From Numida meleagris (Eukaryota; Chordata; Aves; Galliformes; Numididae): a stretch of 64,000 nucleotides of DNA. The stretch covers positions 30,264,450 to 30,328,449 of the forward strand of contig NC_034414.1 of assembly GCF_002078875.1 (NCBI RefSeq), read 5' to 3'. Made by a program: the position numbers and the translations under genes. Under the pieces are notes generated by a model, which did no database searches, was not told the origin of the DNA, and worked only from the letters and a program-made list of their open reading frames with translations. Positions 38,001 through 50,488 of this stretch are shown piece after piece; position 1 is the stretch's first letter, and each line of letters starts with the position of its first letter.

Positions 38001-39877
38001 CCCATTCTCTTTGTGCTACCACTTTCTGATTATTTTTTGCTGTACGTAAATATTGTTAATGTTAATTTATGGGGAAGAGAGGGAAGCTAATGGGAGAGTC
38101 TCCTGTTCTGCTTGCTCTATTTGTTTCACTTTTCCTACTTTAGTATCTCAAAGCAACTTCTGTCATCGGTGACAGGGGAAATTCCCCTTGTTGCAATATG
38201 TTTTTACAATCTGAGTTCCTGCCACGTGCTCAGTAGCATGTTGACAGGCAAGTTGTGGAGGAGTGAAGAACCTTGGGGGGATAGCTTGGGAGAAAGGGCA
38301 GGTGTGGGGGTGAATTTCCCAAATGGGAACTGTTTTGTCTTTTGTCATGGAAAAGAAGTTTTACTCTTTCAGAACATAAGTAGCTAGAGGGAGTACTTGA
38401 ACTTCTTGTGAGTCACTTCACATGAGCCATAGATGTAATGACATATATTAAAACCTAATGGTGAAGTTTGAACTGGCTTTCTGATCCTGTTAGGAGCAGA
38501 AGGCAGTGAGTCCACCTTGGCTCATACTGACTTGCATTCTATGATAGTTCCCCTAAAGCTTGCAGTTACCTTCTCCAGGAACTGAAACGCTCAGCTCTAA
38601 TGATGTCTTTACATCACATTTTCCCACGTCATTTTTTTTCACCTTTCTTGAAGTCATGTCTACATCAAAGTCCAGCTCCTTTGTTTTGCTGCCTGCTCTC
38701 TGCCATACCTCATTTTGCCAAAGTCAACACTTCTACACTGGAAAGAACTGTGATGCTCTAATGACTGAAATTCACTGTGTATCTGGTCTAGGAAGGGGAA
38801 AAAATGTAATCTGTGATATCTTACTCATTCAGTCTCTCTGTCTCATTCCCAAAATGGATTAATAGCCAGAGATAAAGAGTTAGCGGTGTCTCTTCTTGCT
38901 CTGTTTAGAGTTTTCATAGTTTAGGCAGTGCTATGTAGTGTCATCATGTCAGCTTACCAGAATGCCAGTGAGTGCAGAAGATGAACTCCAGAGATTTGCA
39001 GTAAGGGGTTTCATTGCTACTCCTGTGACTGCCTTAAGTAATGCTGTGTGAAGCGTTGTTCCTTTGAATTGTCCTTCATGCTGCAAGAGCTTTGTCCAGT
39101 AAGTGAGCAAACTTGGGAATTTCTTCTAACAACAGTTACTTCAGAAAAATTAGGAGGCTTAAATATAGTGTAACAAACTTTTTGCTTCTGTGTGTCTAGA
39201 AACTGGAAATATGAAGAATAACAGAGGTACACTGTATTCATATAAAATCTTTCAGGCTCAAGCTTCCATGAGAAACTTGGCCTGGAATAAGCTGTCTTAT
39301 AATTACTATATATAAGCAAAAAAAAAAATGGAGCATTTTGCTGATCCTTGAACTTACTGTCTTGATCCTTCATGCTATATTTCCTTAATAGTTTTTCTGT
39401 GACTTAAAAAAGCATATGCATTTTTCACTGAAGTTGTCATTCAGAGACTTTGTGCCTTTACAAGCTGTTCCCTATTTTTGGCCAAAGGTTGTGTTGGAGG
39501 GTGGATGAGCACATCAGAACTTGATGATCTACCCTGTACATTCTGTACTTCAAACAAAAACTGCAAAAACTTTCTCTGAACTCAGCTTAAACTACTCCAA
39601 GCAACTATCAGCATGATTAAATAGTAACATGAATAGTCCCTTCTGAACCATCTATGCGTGTTACAGATGGAACTAATGTATTTAAAACAAATATTGCACA
39701 ATGAAGTACTATGGAAAAGCTTTTGATTTGAAGTTCCCAAACATCCAACTTACCTTTGTCTGAGTGTTGGCTTTAAGCTTTTGGAAATGTTCCTTACACT
39801 GCTCCATTTCTTCTGGTGTGGGAGATACGGCTGAAAATTACCTTCTGAATTGCGTTTGAAGTGACTCAGTTCTTTCT
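35069..39877. other. Unique non-coding DNA
   Basis: No gene or nameable repeat. The region holds A runs near 37526-37533 and 37559-37571, a T run near 37743-37753 and a G-quadruplex motif (listed separately). Open frames are at most about 120 codons and lack recognisable domains. Confidence 0.7.
38275..38310 (+). other. Canonical G-quadruplex motif
   Basis: The plus strand has four G runs of 6, 3, 3 and 5 bases at 38275, 38288, 38296 and 38306. The loops between them are 7, 5 and 7 bases, which satisfies the usual G3+ with 1-7 base loops rule. Whether it folds in cells cannot be told from sequence. Confidence 0.7.
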
Positions 39878-40046
39878 TTTTTCTGGGGTGCCATGTCACC
39901 ACAAGACTTGCTTTTCAAGGCCCAGGATAGTGTTTCAGGTGCTGGTGTGTGGCACAGGATGCTTCAAGCCATCTGGTGGCTCCATGTGGGTTTGTGGGAG
40001 AGTAATATAATCAACCTGCCAGGCCTCACCATATTTGCTCCAGCCA

Positions 40047-40235
40047 TCATTTTCCATACCAAAGAGTCTTTACATGCTTGGCTTGTTTAATGTAGCGCAT
40101 ATTATGTCCGTGGTTAACCTGTGAAATAGCATCCAAGGTCAAGTCCATCCCTTGATCCTGAGCCCATCTGTTATGCTGCATCTCTTCCTTGATGGCCTGA
40201 GGTGTCATGGACCTACTGAGATAGAAGTAATTCAC
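40047..40235 (-). pseudogene. Retroviral integrase N-terminal region, zinc finger lost
   Basis: This 62-codon frame lies directly downstream (minus strand) of the RNase H remnant and matches the position and general character of the integrase N-terminal HHCC zinc-binding domain. No cysteine is present in the whole fragment, so the CxxC half of the finger is gone. Beyond 40047 the sequence keeps scattered similarity to the start of the integrase catalytic core, with stops, and then ends near 39878 before the complete catalytic acidic triad would be reached. No function is expected. Confidence 0.7.
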
Positions 40236-40269
40236 CCTTAGGTTGTCAGTCCAGATCTACCTGAGCCAC

Positions 40270-40746
40270 TTAAATCCTAGCAGCCTGATCCACCTGCTGG
40301 TTGTTTTGATCTTCTTCAGTAACAAGAGTCTTGGCTATGTGGGCATCTACGTGATGTGCTTTTGCAACCATGCTTTCTATTGAGGCAGCGGTATCTTTCC
40401 ATAGTGCAGCAACCCACATGTGTTTTCCTCTGTGCTGCCAGTTCTGCTTCCATTGCTGTAACCACCCCCACAGGATATTTGCCACCATCCAGGAGTCAAT
40501 ATAGCGGTTGGAAGCTGGCCGCTTCTCTTGTTCAGTGTTATCTAAAGCCAGTTGGATGGCCTTCTCTTTAGCAAATAGTCTTGATTCACCTTCTCCTTCA
40601 GTATCTTCTGCAACTTCTTGTGTAGAACTCCAGACAGCAGCCTTCCACTTCCAGTGGTTTCTAAATATGAAAAGACCCATCAATGAACAAGGCACATTTC
40701 TTCTAATTCTCTGGTAGTGGACTATATAGCGAAGCCTTTTCAGCAT
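40270..40746 (-). pseudogene. Retroviral RNase H domain, decayed
   Basis: RNase H removes the RNA strand of the RNA-DNA hybrid during reverse transcription, using a small set of acidic residues. This 158-codon frame shows an E in a GES context (residue 54), a YxDS motif (D84), an HVDAH motif (132-136) and an NxxVDxxA motif (D153). That is the expected order and approximate spacing. The first acidic motif of the family should lie near residues 20-30, and I do not see it there, so the set appears incomplete. An in-frame TAA stop follows residue 158, where pol would continue into integrase. The start codon is incidental, because this is an internal part of pol. Confidence 0.85.
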
Positions 40747-43700
40747 GCGTTACCTCCTCTTCTGGCAATATTCTGAAACCTTTGTCTTTGGGCCAGTCAA
40801 TGAGCACTTCCAAGATTCCTGGATAACTGGGGTTTCCTACCTGAGCCCATCATGTCATCAGTACAACCCACTTACTCCACATAGCATCAGTAGCATGATG
40901 TGTGTGGGGAACCCTTCCTTTGAACATCTAGTCCAGTACCAACAGTTGGGTTGCCAAAAGGAGCTTGAAATAGAAATATAAGAAGTTTGGTCTAGATACT
41001 GCAGCAGGAGAAGGAGTGTCCAAGGAGCAAAGCTAAATTTCTCTGAGTCTTATCTCTGCAGTCTGAAAAAGCAGGCTTGCAATGTGCTTGTTGAGCCTGG
41101 ACCTGTGGTGCTATGGTGGGAGTGTACTCCCATCCCTTGGGCAAAGGTCTGTGAGTATTCAGCTGTCCTTTCTGAGAACCCATTATCAAGCATTTTAGTG
41201 AAAAGACTAAGGCTGAGCTAAGAAACCACTAAGGAAGATAGTGAGAGTGAAAAGGAAATGAAAGTTTTAATTCACACAGTCCTTGTGATTCCTTGTAAAA
41301 TACATACACACTATGAATTCAGAATTGTAATTAGGACTTTCAATTTCTGATTTCTAGCCCTAACAGAGCATGTTTAATCTGAATTTCATGAACTAAGTAC
41401 ATCACAACTTCAGAACACACAGTGACATGCTGTGAAAATGACTTTACAAATCTCTAATAGAATTAAACAGGAGACTGAAAAGAATTGATTAAAGATATCT
41501 GACTCTTTCTTGAGATACTGAGAGCTAATATTGAGCGTGTAATTGTTATATAAGATAATAATTTATGACCATCTACCTGTATCAGTTGTGAATTGGAGTA
41601 AGGAAGAAGATATTCTACAAAACATAATTTTTTGTGTAAGCTGCTACTTAAGTGCAAAGTCAGTATGAACAAATTGGCTTGGGAAAGTTCAAGAGCAACT
41701 CAGATTTTCCTTTCAGAATGGTCTAGAGTCTCTTGATCTAAGGAGAACTAAATGTTTTTTTGGTTTACTTCAGTTTCCTCCTTTCCAGGAATGCTCTGTA
41801 CTGAAGTATTCAACAGGAAAGAGGTCAACTTTTGGAGAGAATCTGGGCAACTTTGTATGGAAACTATTTTAAAAATCTAAAAAATAGATTGGACACTAGA
41901 CATCTAGAACTAACTAGATAAATAAATCTCTGAATCTTTCAGTCTCACTTAAGCCTTCTGAAGAAATATTTCAAATTTGTATTTAAAAAAATCTGGAAGT
42001 TCTTATTTTTTCTTTGAGATGACTTTAAAAATATATATATATGATTACTACCTGCTTTCTGTTGGCGGAAACTTTTGAAAAACTTTATTCATGGAATTTT
42101 TTGTACAATCTAAGCTAACTGTTTAGCTGAACAAGGAGTATGAATAAAGCAGGTTTATAAATTTCTTTAAATCTGTGTGTAATGGCTTTACAATACAATG
42201 AAGCATTTCTAATAATCACTAATAAACTTCTGAAAACATCTTTTCAATACTTCTTACAGATGATCTGTACAATTGTCACCCTCCACCTTCTACTTCATGC
42301 GATGTTTTACATTATTAACATTACATCTTTAAACTGTGCTCCATTCCTTTACTTTAAAACAGCCTTACAATTCTTAGAAATTGGAGGTATTTCTGTCACT
42401 TTATCTTTTTTTGTTTGGCAGATGATTTCTTCTCCATTGCTTTTGAATATAATTAATGGTTCATGTGACCGTCTTCATTCAGTTATCTTCAACTACTTAC
42501 AACATCTGATTCTGAAAATGTTGTTATTCATTTTACAGCATCAGATACAGTTATGCTTTTATTTAATTGCTCATTAGTTTTTCCTGTGAAGTTTGCTTAG
42601 GGTACATAAGGCACTCTTTTATTCTTTTTCCAAACAAAGCTAGGTCTTGCATTGTGTTTTCAAAAGCAAAACAAGAAAAAAACACCGCTAAGTAAAATGA
42701 TGAATTTAAGAATGAAGCATTTTCATGTTTCAACATTATGCATCTATGTGGAGCTAAAGATACCCCCCACATCTGCCATGCTGAAGACTGAACAAGTGCT
42801 AATATGTAAAAACTTTGATTCTTGCAGCTTCTCTGGGAATGTTCCATTTACAACCTGTATTAAAGCCTTTATGAAAATTTTGGGGGAAGAAGTCATATGG
42901 CACAAAACACCTTCCATACACGTTCGTTTTCTAAACTACAGTTTTGCAAACGTAAGACTGCAGGGCTACTGGTGCTGCATAGCTCAGATTTTCCATCTTA
43001 TGTAGGAGCGATGGATAAGCAAAATTGGCCCTGTAGGTATTTCAGTCATATCAGTGTCTTGAGAAGAACTGTAGCTCTCACAGGAGATATCTTGAATTAG
43101 TTTTAAGACCAAGTTTTGATCTAAGTTAATATTCACCTGCAATGAGTAATTCAGAAGTTAGCACTTAAGTGGTTTTGAGTAGGTAATGTTTAAAAGTAGC
43201 ATTTTGGGGGTGGTGGGGAATTTACAATGAAAATGCTTTTTGAAATCAAGTTTTCAAAAAGGAAATTGTACTATGGTTTCGGAAAAAAAATAACAAAAAT
43301 TCAGTATAATTTTTTCAAGTGATTTTATAGGCCACATGTTCCTGGAAATGATATGAAATTCACCTGAGCTCATTCACGCTTTCACTTATGTCTTATCAGA
43401 ATGGATTCAGGATCAGTTGCAGAAGTGTAGCTTGGTCTCCTAGCATAACTAAAATTTATTTGCTTATGCTAAGCCCTGGTGTTTTCAATAGAAGAACAGT
43501 TACTTAGAGTGAATTTGGAATATTTTCCCAGTTATTGGTAAGACATGAGTTAAATAAGCATAAACCTCTTAAACTGCTGACCTGTAGTCTAGTGTCTTTT
43601 ATGGAAATTTCTGCAAGAGGAAAAGTGGAAACAGCCAATATGAAAGAAAATAAGAAATAAAAATCATCAGAAATTGCATAGACTTTTTTTCTTTGTGGCT

Positions 43701-45360
43701 TACAGAAAAAAAAAAAATAAATCAAGAATTAAGCACGTAGGTGGCTCTTTGGAGTTAATACATCTCTTTAGGTCTCATGCTTAAAAAATTTGCTGGAGTA
43801 CAAATGTAATGGGAGAAGTAGCCCTAGCTCAGAAGCTGTGTGTGGACCGAACAAAAACTTCATCATGATATCATTCAAAGCTTAGAAACTACCCACTCAG
43901 AACCCTTTTGTGTGACATGGAAATTGATTTGTTCTTTTTGCTTATTTGTGCGGAAATAGAATATTACTGCATAAAAGAATAAGGAAAGTTTAGGTAGAAT
44001 AAGTGTTAGAGAACTGTTACTGACATGTACCCCTTTTAAAATGTTACTGTAAAATGATACTTTCCTACCAGTGTCATTCTGTCTTTGCTTAGAATGTCAC
44101 TACATCTTTTGTGAGTAGGATATTGGAAAATGGAAAAGAACTATAAACTAAATATAGATCATTGACCTTAAACTTCAGTAGTATCAGACACATTTTTCCT
44201 GGACACATACTAATATCTCATTGTTTTTTCCCCTAAAAGTCAAATATATCTGTCACTCAATTGGATGCACCTAAGGAAGGATTTAAATGCCTTTTGGTAT
44301 TGTTGCAGGAATTTTCAGGAATTACTTAAAGGATGCAATGGGCCCATTTTTTTTTACATTACAGATGGAAAATATGTCCTTCCTTTTAAGAAAACACACT
44401 CTTTATTTCCTGTCTGAATTAAGATTTTGATTCTATCCAATTAGCTTCTATATCGCAACACTGTGATATAGAGAATTTCACACTGTACTTGAGAAGATGA
44501 ACTTTCAATTATGGAAATACTTAGTTCGTTGAATGCAGGGAAGGCTGTGCATGCAGGACAATGTGGGTTTTTTTTTTTTTTTTTTTGCTATTAACATTTA
44601 TTTAAAATATTTCATTCAGTCTGGTATGGGTTTCTTTGAAATAAATATCACAAAGCATGCTAGAGTTCAGAATGTCACACAAATATCCAAAATCTGTGTG
44701 TAAATTATGATTCAAGAAGGATAAATTGTTTCTGGAGAGCACAAACTTAGACGCTTATTTTTTTTAATCTTTACTGAAATGTTAATTGTACCAGTATTAC
44801 ATATTAATGGTTAAGGTAGTATCTGTGAGGATTTTTTTTTCTTTTTTTATACTCTTGGGAATCTTGAAAGTGATGAAGATGTTGTTGAATGTCATGTCTT
44901 GTATCATTCCTACATGCTTCCTCAGACTCTGGCACAAATTGAAACTATTGAGCTGCACTACTATTGTAAGCTGTCCCCAGCCTCTGTTTTCTCTCCACCC
45001 TCTCTGCTATGCTTGCTTTCTTGTATGTTTGTGTTGGATGCCAGATATCAAACTGATGCAGGTTTGGGGAGGGGGAATAGAAGAATACAGGAGAGTCTGG
45101 TTTTCATCTAGATTAATTCAGCTATTGATTTGCTGGGTATCCACATTCCTATCAAGGAAGTATTTCATTTGTGGAACAGTGCTGTGAGAACTGCTAAATC
45201 TGACTGAAGCAAGTTGTAGAATGATGGTTGTGAATCCTGTGGAACCTTGATGCCTGATGTTCCTATGTTCTCCCATCATGGTATTTGTTACTGGACTATT
45301 TTCTTACATCTCCTCAAATAAACTCAGTTTCCTGCTTCCTTCAGTTTTTTCTCTCCTCAT

Positions 45361-45409
45361 ATGCAAATCTTGGATGTAGTCACTAAATGGGCTGCTACAT
45401 CATTTGCAT
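45361..45409. promoter_or_regulatory. Inverted pair of octamer (ATGCAAAT) motifs
   Basis: A perfect octamer ATGCAAAT lies at 45361-45368 and its perfect reverse complement ATTTGCAT at 45402-45409. Inside them, GATGTAG (45373-45379) and CTACATC are a further complementary pair, so the two arms match over 15 bases apart from a 4-base insertion (CTTG) in the left arm. The octamer is the known binding site of POU/Oct transcription factors. A paired site could be an enhancer element or simply a chance hairpin in AT-rich DNA. Confidence 0.3.
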
Positions 45410-45557
45410 CTCAATAACCATCATTATGTGCATAATAAACAAAAAGGAGAGTCAAAATGTTTTTTAGCTGGTAAAAGTGTCTATCTGAAACACATACCGG
45501 AAACAGAAGCATTAAAGCAGTTTTGTAACTGAGTTTACCATTAAGCTGTTGACCTTC

Positions 45558-45581
45558 AAAAAAAAAAAAAAAAAAAAAAAA
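45558..45581 (+). repeat. Poly-A tract (24 A)
   Basis: An uninterrupted run of 24 A. No retroposed gene copy or SINE is recognisable upstream of it. Confidence 0.95.
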
Positions 45582-46604
45582 GCTGTATCTCTTCTGCCTT
45601 TTGTAGACTCCCCCTAATTTTCTTTGTATAACCCTAATGTTAAACCTGACCAGTGTTGCCTGAGTCTTCAGTTATTGAGTTAGGGTGGTTCTGGATAGGG
45701 TTCCTAGAATAAGTGAGCTTTTTAATACTTCCTGTCTTAGAGTAAGACATCAGGTAGCTAAGGCTAGTGTTCTGTTCTTCACATTCTTCCCCAAACGCTC
45801 CCTAGTCATGAGGTCTTGTAGACTCTCAAGGTGTATGTTGGAGAAACTATAAATCTGTAAGAGTGCCTCATGTGAGTTCATCCTTGTCAGCAAGACTGCA
45901 GTGTGAAGTTGATGAGCAATTACAAGTTAGTGGTGTCCTTGGCAAAGCTGATGAAAAGGAGCAAGAGTTGGCTTTCAGCCAGCTGGTGCTATTGGTGGCT
46001 TAAGAAATACTACAGAATTCCAAAGTGCTGAATGTTACGGGAGTGCTCGTCCCGTGAAGACCAGAAATGCTGGTTTGTTGTACGTAATGGAGTTGTGAGA
46101 GCTAACAAGGAATGGTGTATAACACTTTTTTTTCCTCTTGTCTTTCTAATTGCAGTTAAATTTTTATGCTAGATTAGCAGCTCCCTGTTCATTTGTCTGA
46201 CAACTAGTACTAAACAAGGAAAAGCTGAACAGCTCCTTTGTTGTCCTCTCTTTTTTTTTTTAATTCCTCTAGGATACTAAGGTCTGGAGTCATCCTCTTC
46301 TGATGGAAAAGCTGAGTAGCGTATGTGAATTTTAGCATTATCTGCAGTCAAGGTTTGATTAAAAAGCTGTGAACTGAATGTGCATAGCTCTGCAGAAGGC
46401 CTGAGAAATCAGTAGTGGTCAGGGAATGTAGCCTGAGAGATACAAAAGCTGAGGTGGTCTTCAGCCCTCTGTCTCGAGAGAAGGCAATTCCTATACATCT
46501 CAGCCCTTCCCTGTAGCATACACCTTGCTGCCGTGTGGTCTGCAGTCCCCAACTGGGACTGACACGGAATCATTGCTTTGAGTACATGGAGGTCATGTAG
46601 TGTA

Positions 46605-47174
46605 CCTAGATTGCTTTGAAAGTAATGCCTCCTATTTATTTCCATGGAAACTACAACAAAGAGCACAATAACACTACTTGATAGAGCAAATTCTCAGCTA
46701 CAAAACACTATTTTTCAATATAGTCACCACCATTAGCTATGCATTTTTGCCAGCAATGAACAAGAGTCTACATGCTGTGCTTGTTTAAAAAAACAAACAA
46801 ACAAAACCCCAAAAAACTGGGTGGCTGTGCAGAAAATGGCTTGTCTTCCATGTTGCTGTCACCACTGCCTACACACCACCTACCACCTCACTGTGCTCAC
46901 GTCCACTGTTGGGTCTCTATAAATGTTCAGCAAGCATCCATGAATGTCAGTGGGTGCCATTTCTTCCACATGGAGGAATTCAATCCCGCACCTTTACTTC
47001 ATCTGCACTTCCGTGTCAGATGGCAGCAGAGGGGCAGTCTGACAACATGGCAACTGTCACACAGCAACAAGATGTAACAAAATATTGTTGTGAAGATTCA
47101 ACCTCTACTGCCATACCACCACCATCTGCCTATGACATCGTAAAACAGGAGATCTTACTTTTGGGGCAGCCATG
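46605..47174 (-). mobile_element. Mariner-type DNA transposon, non-autonomous deletion derivative
   Basis: A 570-bp element is flanked by TA dinucleotides at 46603-46604 and 47175-47176, the target duplication of Tc1/mariner transposons. Its ends are diverged inverted repeats: the left contains GAAAGTAATGCCTCCTATTT, and the right, inverted, contains AAAAGTAAGATCTCCTG. On the minus strand the N-terminal helix-turn-helix part of a mariner transposase is readable near 47000-46890 (IEFLHVEEMAPTDIH, VDVSTVRW). The transposase C-terminal end is readable near 46766-46712 (KCIANGGDYIEK followed by a stop). The DD34D catalytic core between them is deleted, and the N-terminal part has stops. From memory it resembles the chicken mariner family; that identity is not verified here. 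Confidence 0.9.
46785..46822 (+). repeat. AAAC-type simple repeat inside the mariner element
   Basis: The sequence is A-rich with three to four AAAC units followed by AACCCCAAAAAAC. It sits where the internal deletion of the transposase joins and looks like a later expansion or filler. Confidence 0.7.
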
Positions 47175-50100
47175 TATTGTGTTCCTGGGTGTGGCTGAAT
47201 GTTTGGCCTTTTTATGATTTGCAACTCTGTTTGACCCTAATCAGTCATGGTGCCTGCGTAGTCCTTGAAAAAGCACTGTGTAGATGGAATAAATCCTCAC
47301 AGAGGGGTTTTTAGAGGGTTTTTATCAGAATACCTCACATTAGTTGGAATGTTTTAATAAATTCTTCACAACTTACAATAATTTTACAAAATTACATTTA
47401 AAGCCCTCTTATTCTGCTTAAATGAGGAGAGCAGGTGTTTTATTTTATTTTCTGGATATGGTACAAAAACAGCAGTGTAGGTCAGATGGGTTATTTTTTG
47501 GAGCAGTTTTTTTATAAGCAAGGATGCTTTTGTGGATTTTTCAGGTAGAGAGAATTGAAAAATAAAGTGCCCTTGTTTCATTATTGAAAATAAAACACTT
47601 GAAACTGGCACTTTGTTACTACACAGATCAACTTAATCTAAATGTAGATAAAAATGTCAACAGAATATTTCAGGGACAAACTTGTGAAAATTAACATAGA
47701 AAAATTCCAAATAGACAAAAAGAGCAAGTACAGTGAATACTATTGCAGAAAGCACCAACCCTCAGCACTATTTTAGCAAGTTTCTCCCTGTTTGAATAAC
47801 AGATTATACTGTGAGAAGCATCACTTACGTGTGCTAAACCAAACCTGTATTGACATTATATGAATAGAATAGCCTTACGCTCTGATTCAAACACAACTGC
47901 CCATAGAAATGATACTTGGTTTTGAGGGCTGTCATAAGCCATCTACACAGTTGCAGGATGAGTGGCTATATGTAGGGGAGCTCCATGGTGCCTTAACTCA
48001 TCCAATATGTGGCTGGTCTTGTGCTCGTGGCTGTGGTTCACGGTGGAAAGGATCGCTGACAAATCAGGACAAGGAACAGTTTCCTTTTAGTCTGTGGCAG
48101 ATGACAAATCAAATGAGCCACACATGTCATAGATTTGCTGGCTGATCAGGAGACACCTCAGAAGCTGAAGGTAGACTAGGGCTGCAAAAATCTTTTCTCC
48201 CAGCTCCAAAACTTTAATTGGGTACAGTGGAGGACTGCTCTACTATTTTTTATAAGCTACTGTGAGATTGAATTGTTTAATATGTAGATTTTTCTAATTC
48301 CCATATCAGGCAGAGGAAGTAAAAGTAATAAAATAAGTATATGAGGAATTCAGTGCATCTTTTTATATGCAATTCAGTGATGCAAAAGTTCTCTAGTTGC
48401 CTCAGTAGTCAGTATTTTGGAAATTTGTTTTGTCAATTAGAATTTAACAAGTGTTGGTGTAACAGTATGTAGTCTAACTTTCTGGAAGGAGTAGTTTAAA
48501 ATATTTGGGAAGTAGAACCTTAAAATTACAGGGAAGGGAGTTCTATTTTTTTAGTTGTCAAGCTAGTAAGCATTTGAATTAAGCATTAACACTTTCTTAT
48601 TCAAGACTTACAGAAGGTCATTTTTCATTGAAAAACATGACCCCAAAATTCTAGATACCACCTAAGGTGATTAGCAGTGAGCAAAAAAATTACTTAGGAG
48701 TCACTAAACCAGTTGATGGTTTGGAGTGTTTGATTTCAGATATTGGGCTCACCAGCTGTAAAAATGGGTGAGCTGAGCTATAATACACTTTGTGATTTAT
48801 TTTCCTCTCTCTGTGAAAGCATTGAAAGCAAAATATACAACCAAATGATCACTCAGATCTTGTGAAAGGAGTTAGACTTTTTCCTGTAAATAGGCATCTC
48901 CTGATGTGGCTGTTACAGGTGACTGCTCCCTCCACACCCCAAAAGATAGTTTCAAAGACCCCTTTATAGAGGAGGCCACATGTAATACTGTGAAACATTC
49001 CTGCTCTCCAGCCCCCCTGCTTTGCGGTCTCTGTAAACAAACATTAGCTTAGATCAGAGAGTGTGGACACAAGATAACCCCTTCTGCAAATAGTATGAGA
49101 CTTCTAAAGCTCACACAGCAAATATGTTGTCTCTCTCCCTGGCCCCTTTGCTCAGAAGAAGGGAGTCTCCTCATAACTCAGCAGTCAAAGGGTTCTTTGA
49201 TATGTCTGACTCTGTGCTAGGATCCCTGCTCAGTGACACTGGAACATTTAGAAGCTCTGGCTTTGTGAGATTGAAGTGTTGGATCAGGTCAAGACATGAC
49301 TTGAAAAGTTTGCCAAGACCAAGTCTGATCTCAGAGTGCCTGTGGAACACCCAAAATAGTGCATCTGATGTACTGACATGCATACAGGGCTGGAAGGGTG
49401 AGTGGCTTGATTGCATAAAGGGGTACTACGCAGACTCCTGTGACTCAGAGCAGATACTTTCCAAATGTCTGGAGCCTATTCTTTTAGAAGAAAAAAATTC
49501 AAAGCATTTTCCTTTTATAAATCCAAAGGAACATTTCACAATAAAAAATACTTTTTAAAACCAACTCACAGTGGTATTTTTCATGTGGCTCTGAGCTGCT
49601 GATTAAGAGCTTAATCCAACCCTTACTAAAGTTAGGGGAAACTTTCAGTGTTGTAAACAGAAATATAGCTCAGGAAATGCAAAGCTCTTGAATGAGATAT
49701 ATTTTTTAAATAAAACCCTTGTGCTTTATGTATATCTGTTTTGCATTTTGCCTCATGGCAGTTCTTTTCGCTTACTGTTTTGTTTAAGAATCCTTCTGTT
49801 ATTGGATCTTATCTCCTTATTGCTTTCATTCTTAATTAGGGTTTTAAAAGATGAGAAGATTATGAAAATCCTAGTCCCAAAGTAGGAATCTAAGGTTTGG
49901 TATCTTTATCCATGTATAAATTACTTATATGCCAGGACTGTCCTGGTTTTTTAGCTGTAGTGCTAGCTTACAGAATACAAATGAAATTATGAAGACAAGT
50001 GGACATTTAATCCAGTTGAAAGTAATCTGTTTGTTCTAGTAGAGAAAGAGGTAACGGTTATTCTTGGGTAAGGCTTTCTAAAACCCCTATGATGAAAGCC

Positions 50101-50488
50101 TAGTATGGTGTAATACAGGAGGATCTTTAAGTTGATTTTAGTGATGCCATCAGAGTCCTTTACCTCTGAGTTAGTGGAGTCAGTAGAGTCAAGTCTCCAA
50201 CTTTATTCTGCACTTCCTTCCTTGTGCCCATGTTCATTAGGACTTGGGAACTCTTGTGTTCAGAGCCTCTGCCATCAAATGTTGATGATTTTAAAGAACA
50301 AAGGAATGAGCTATTTCTTGTAAGCTAGAGTGCAAGTGTCTTGATGTCTGTGTAATTATTATGCTGGAGATTATTTTTGCTTATACGAACACCTAGTCTT
50401 ACTATGAGTCTGATAGTCTATCCTGAGTATTCTAAGCTTATTTTCCCTAAAAACTGTGGGGTTTTGATTTAATAAGTAAATAAATGAG
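47175..50488. other. Unique non-coding DNA
   Basis: No gene or nameable repeat. The 144-codon frame at 49124-49558 has no recognised motif and overlaps an opposite-strand frame. I treat it as chance. Confidence 0.65.

Larger units (their letters stand above)
39878..41190 (-). mobile_element. Endogenous retrovirus pol remnant (RT, RNase H, integrase pieces), no LTRs
   Basis: Read on the minus strand from 41190 to 39878, pieces of a retroviral pol gene appear in the normal order. First comes a reverse transcriptase motif of the LPxGW...PT type (near 41144-41115). A degraded connection segment follows, then an RNase H domain (40746-40270), integrase N-terminal zinc-finger remnants (40235-40047) and the start of the integrase core (about 40050-39880). 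Frameshifts and stops separate the pieces. I see no gag, no env, no primer binding site and no flanking LTRs, so this is an isolated internal fragment. Its class is not certain; an ERV-L-like or related avian lineage is possible. It is an old, non-functional genomic copy. Confidence 0.85.
41191..46604. other. Unique AT-rich non-coding DNA
   Basis: No gene recognised. The longest frames (42182-42577 plus, 131 codons, very hydrophobic; 44786-45187 plus, 133 codons) lie in AT-rich sequence whose T-rich plus strand gives Phe, Leu and Ile by chance, and neither resembles a known family. Homopolymers include T19 at 44568-44586 and A24 at 45558-45581. An inverted octamer pair at 45361-45409 is listed separately. 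Confidence 0.65.

Noticed and set aside
42182..42577. A 131-codon hydrophobic open frame that could be a membrane protein
   Set aside because: The plus strand here is T-rich, which gives Phe, Leu and Ile by composition alone. There is no recognisable family, no organised segment pattern and no splice context.
45543..45590. A24 tract flanked by AAGCTGT on both sides, resembling a retroposition target duplication
   Set aside because: The duplication is only about 7 bases, and nothing between the left copy and the A run could be an inserted body.
49124..49558. A 144-codon open frame with balanced amino acid composition
   Set aside because: No motif or family is recognisable, and an opposite-strand frame overlaps it. 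Frames of this length are expected occasionally in 64 kb.
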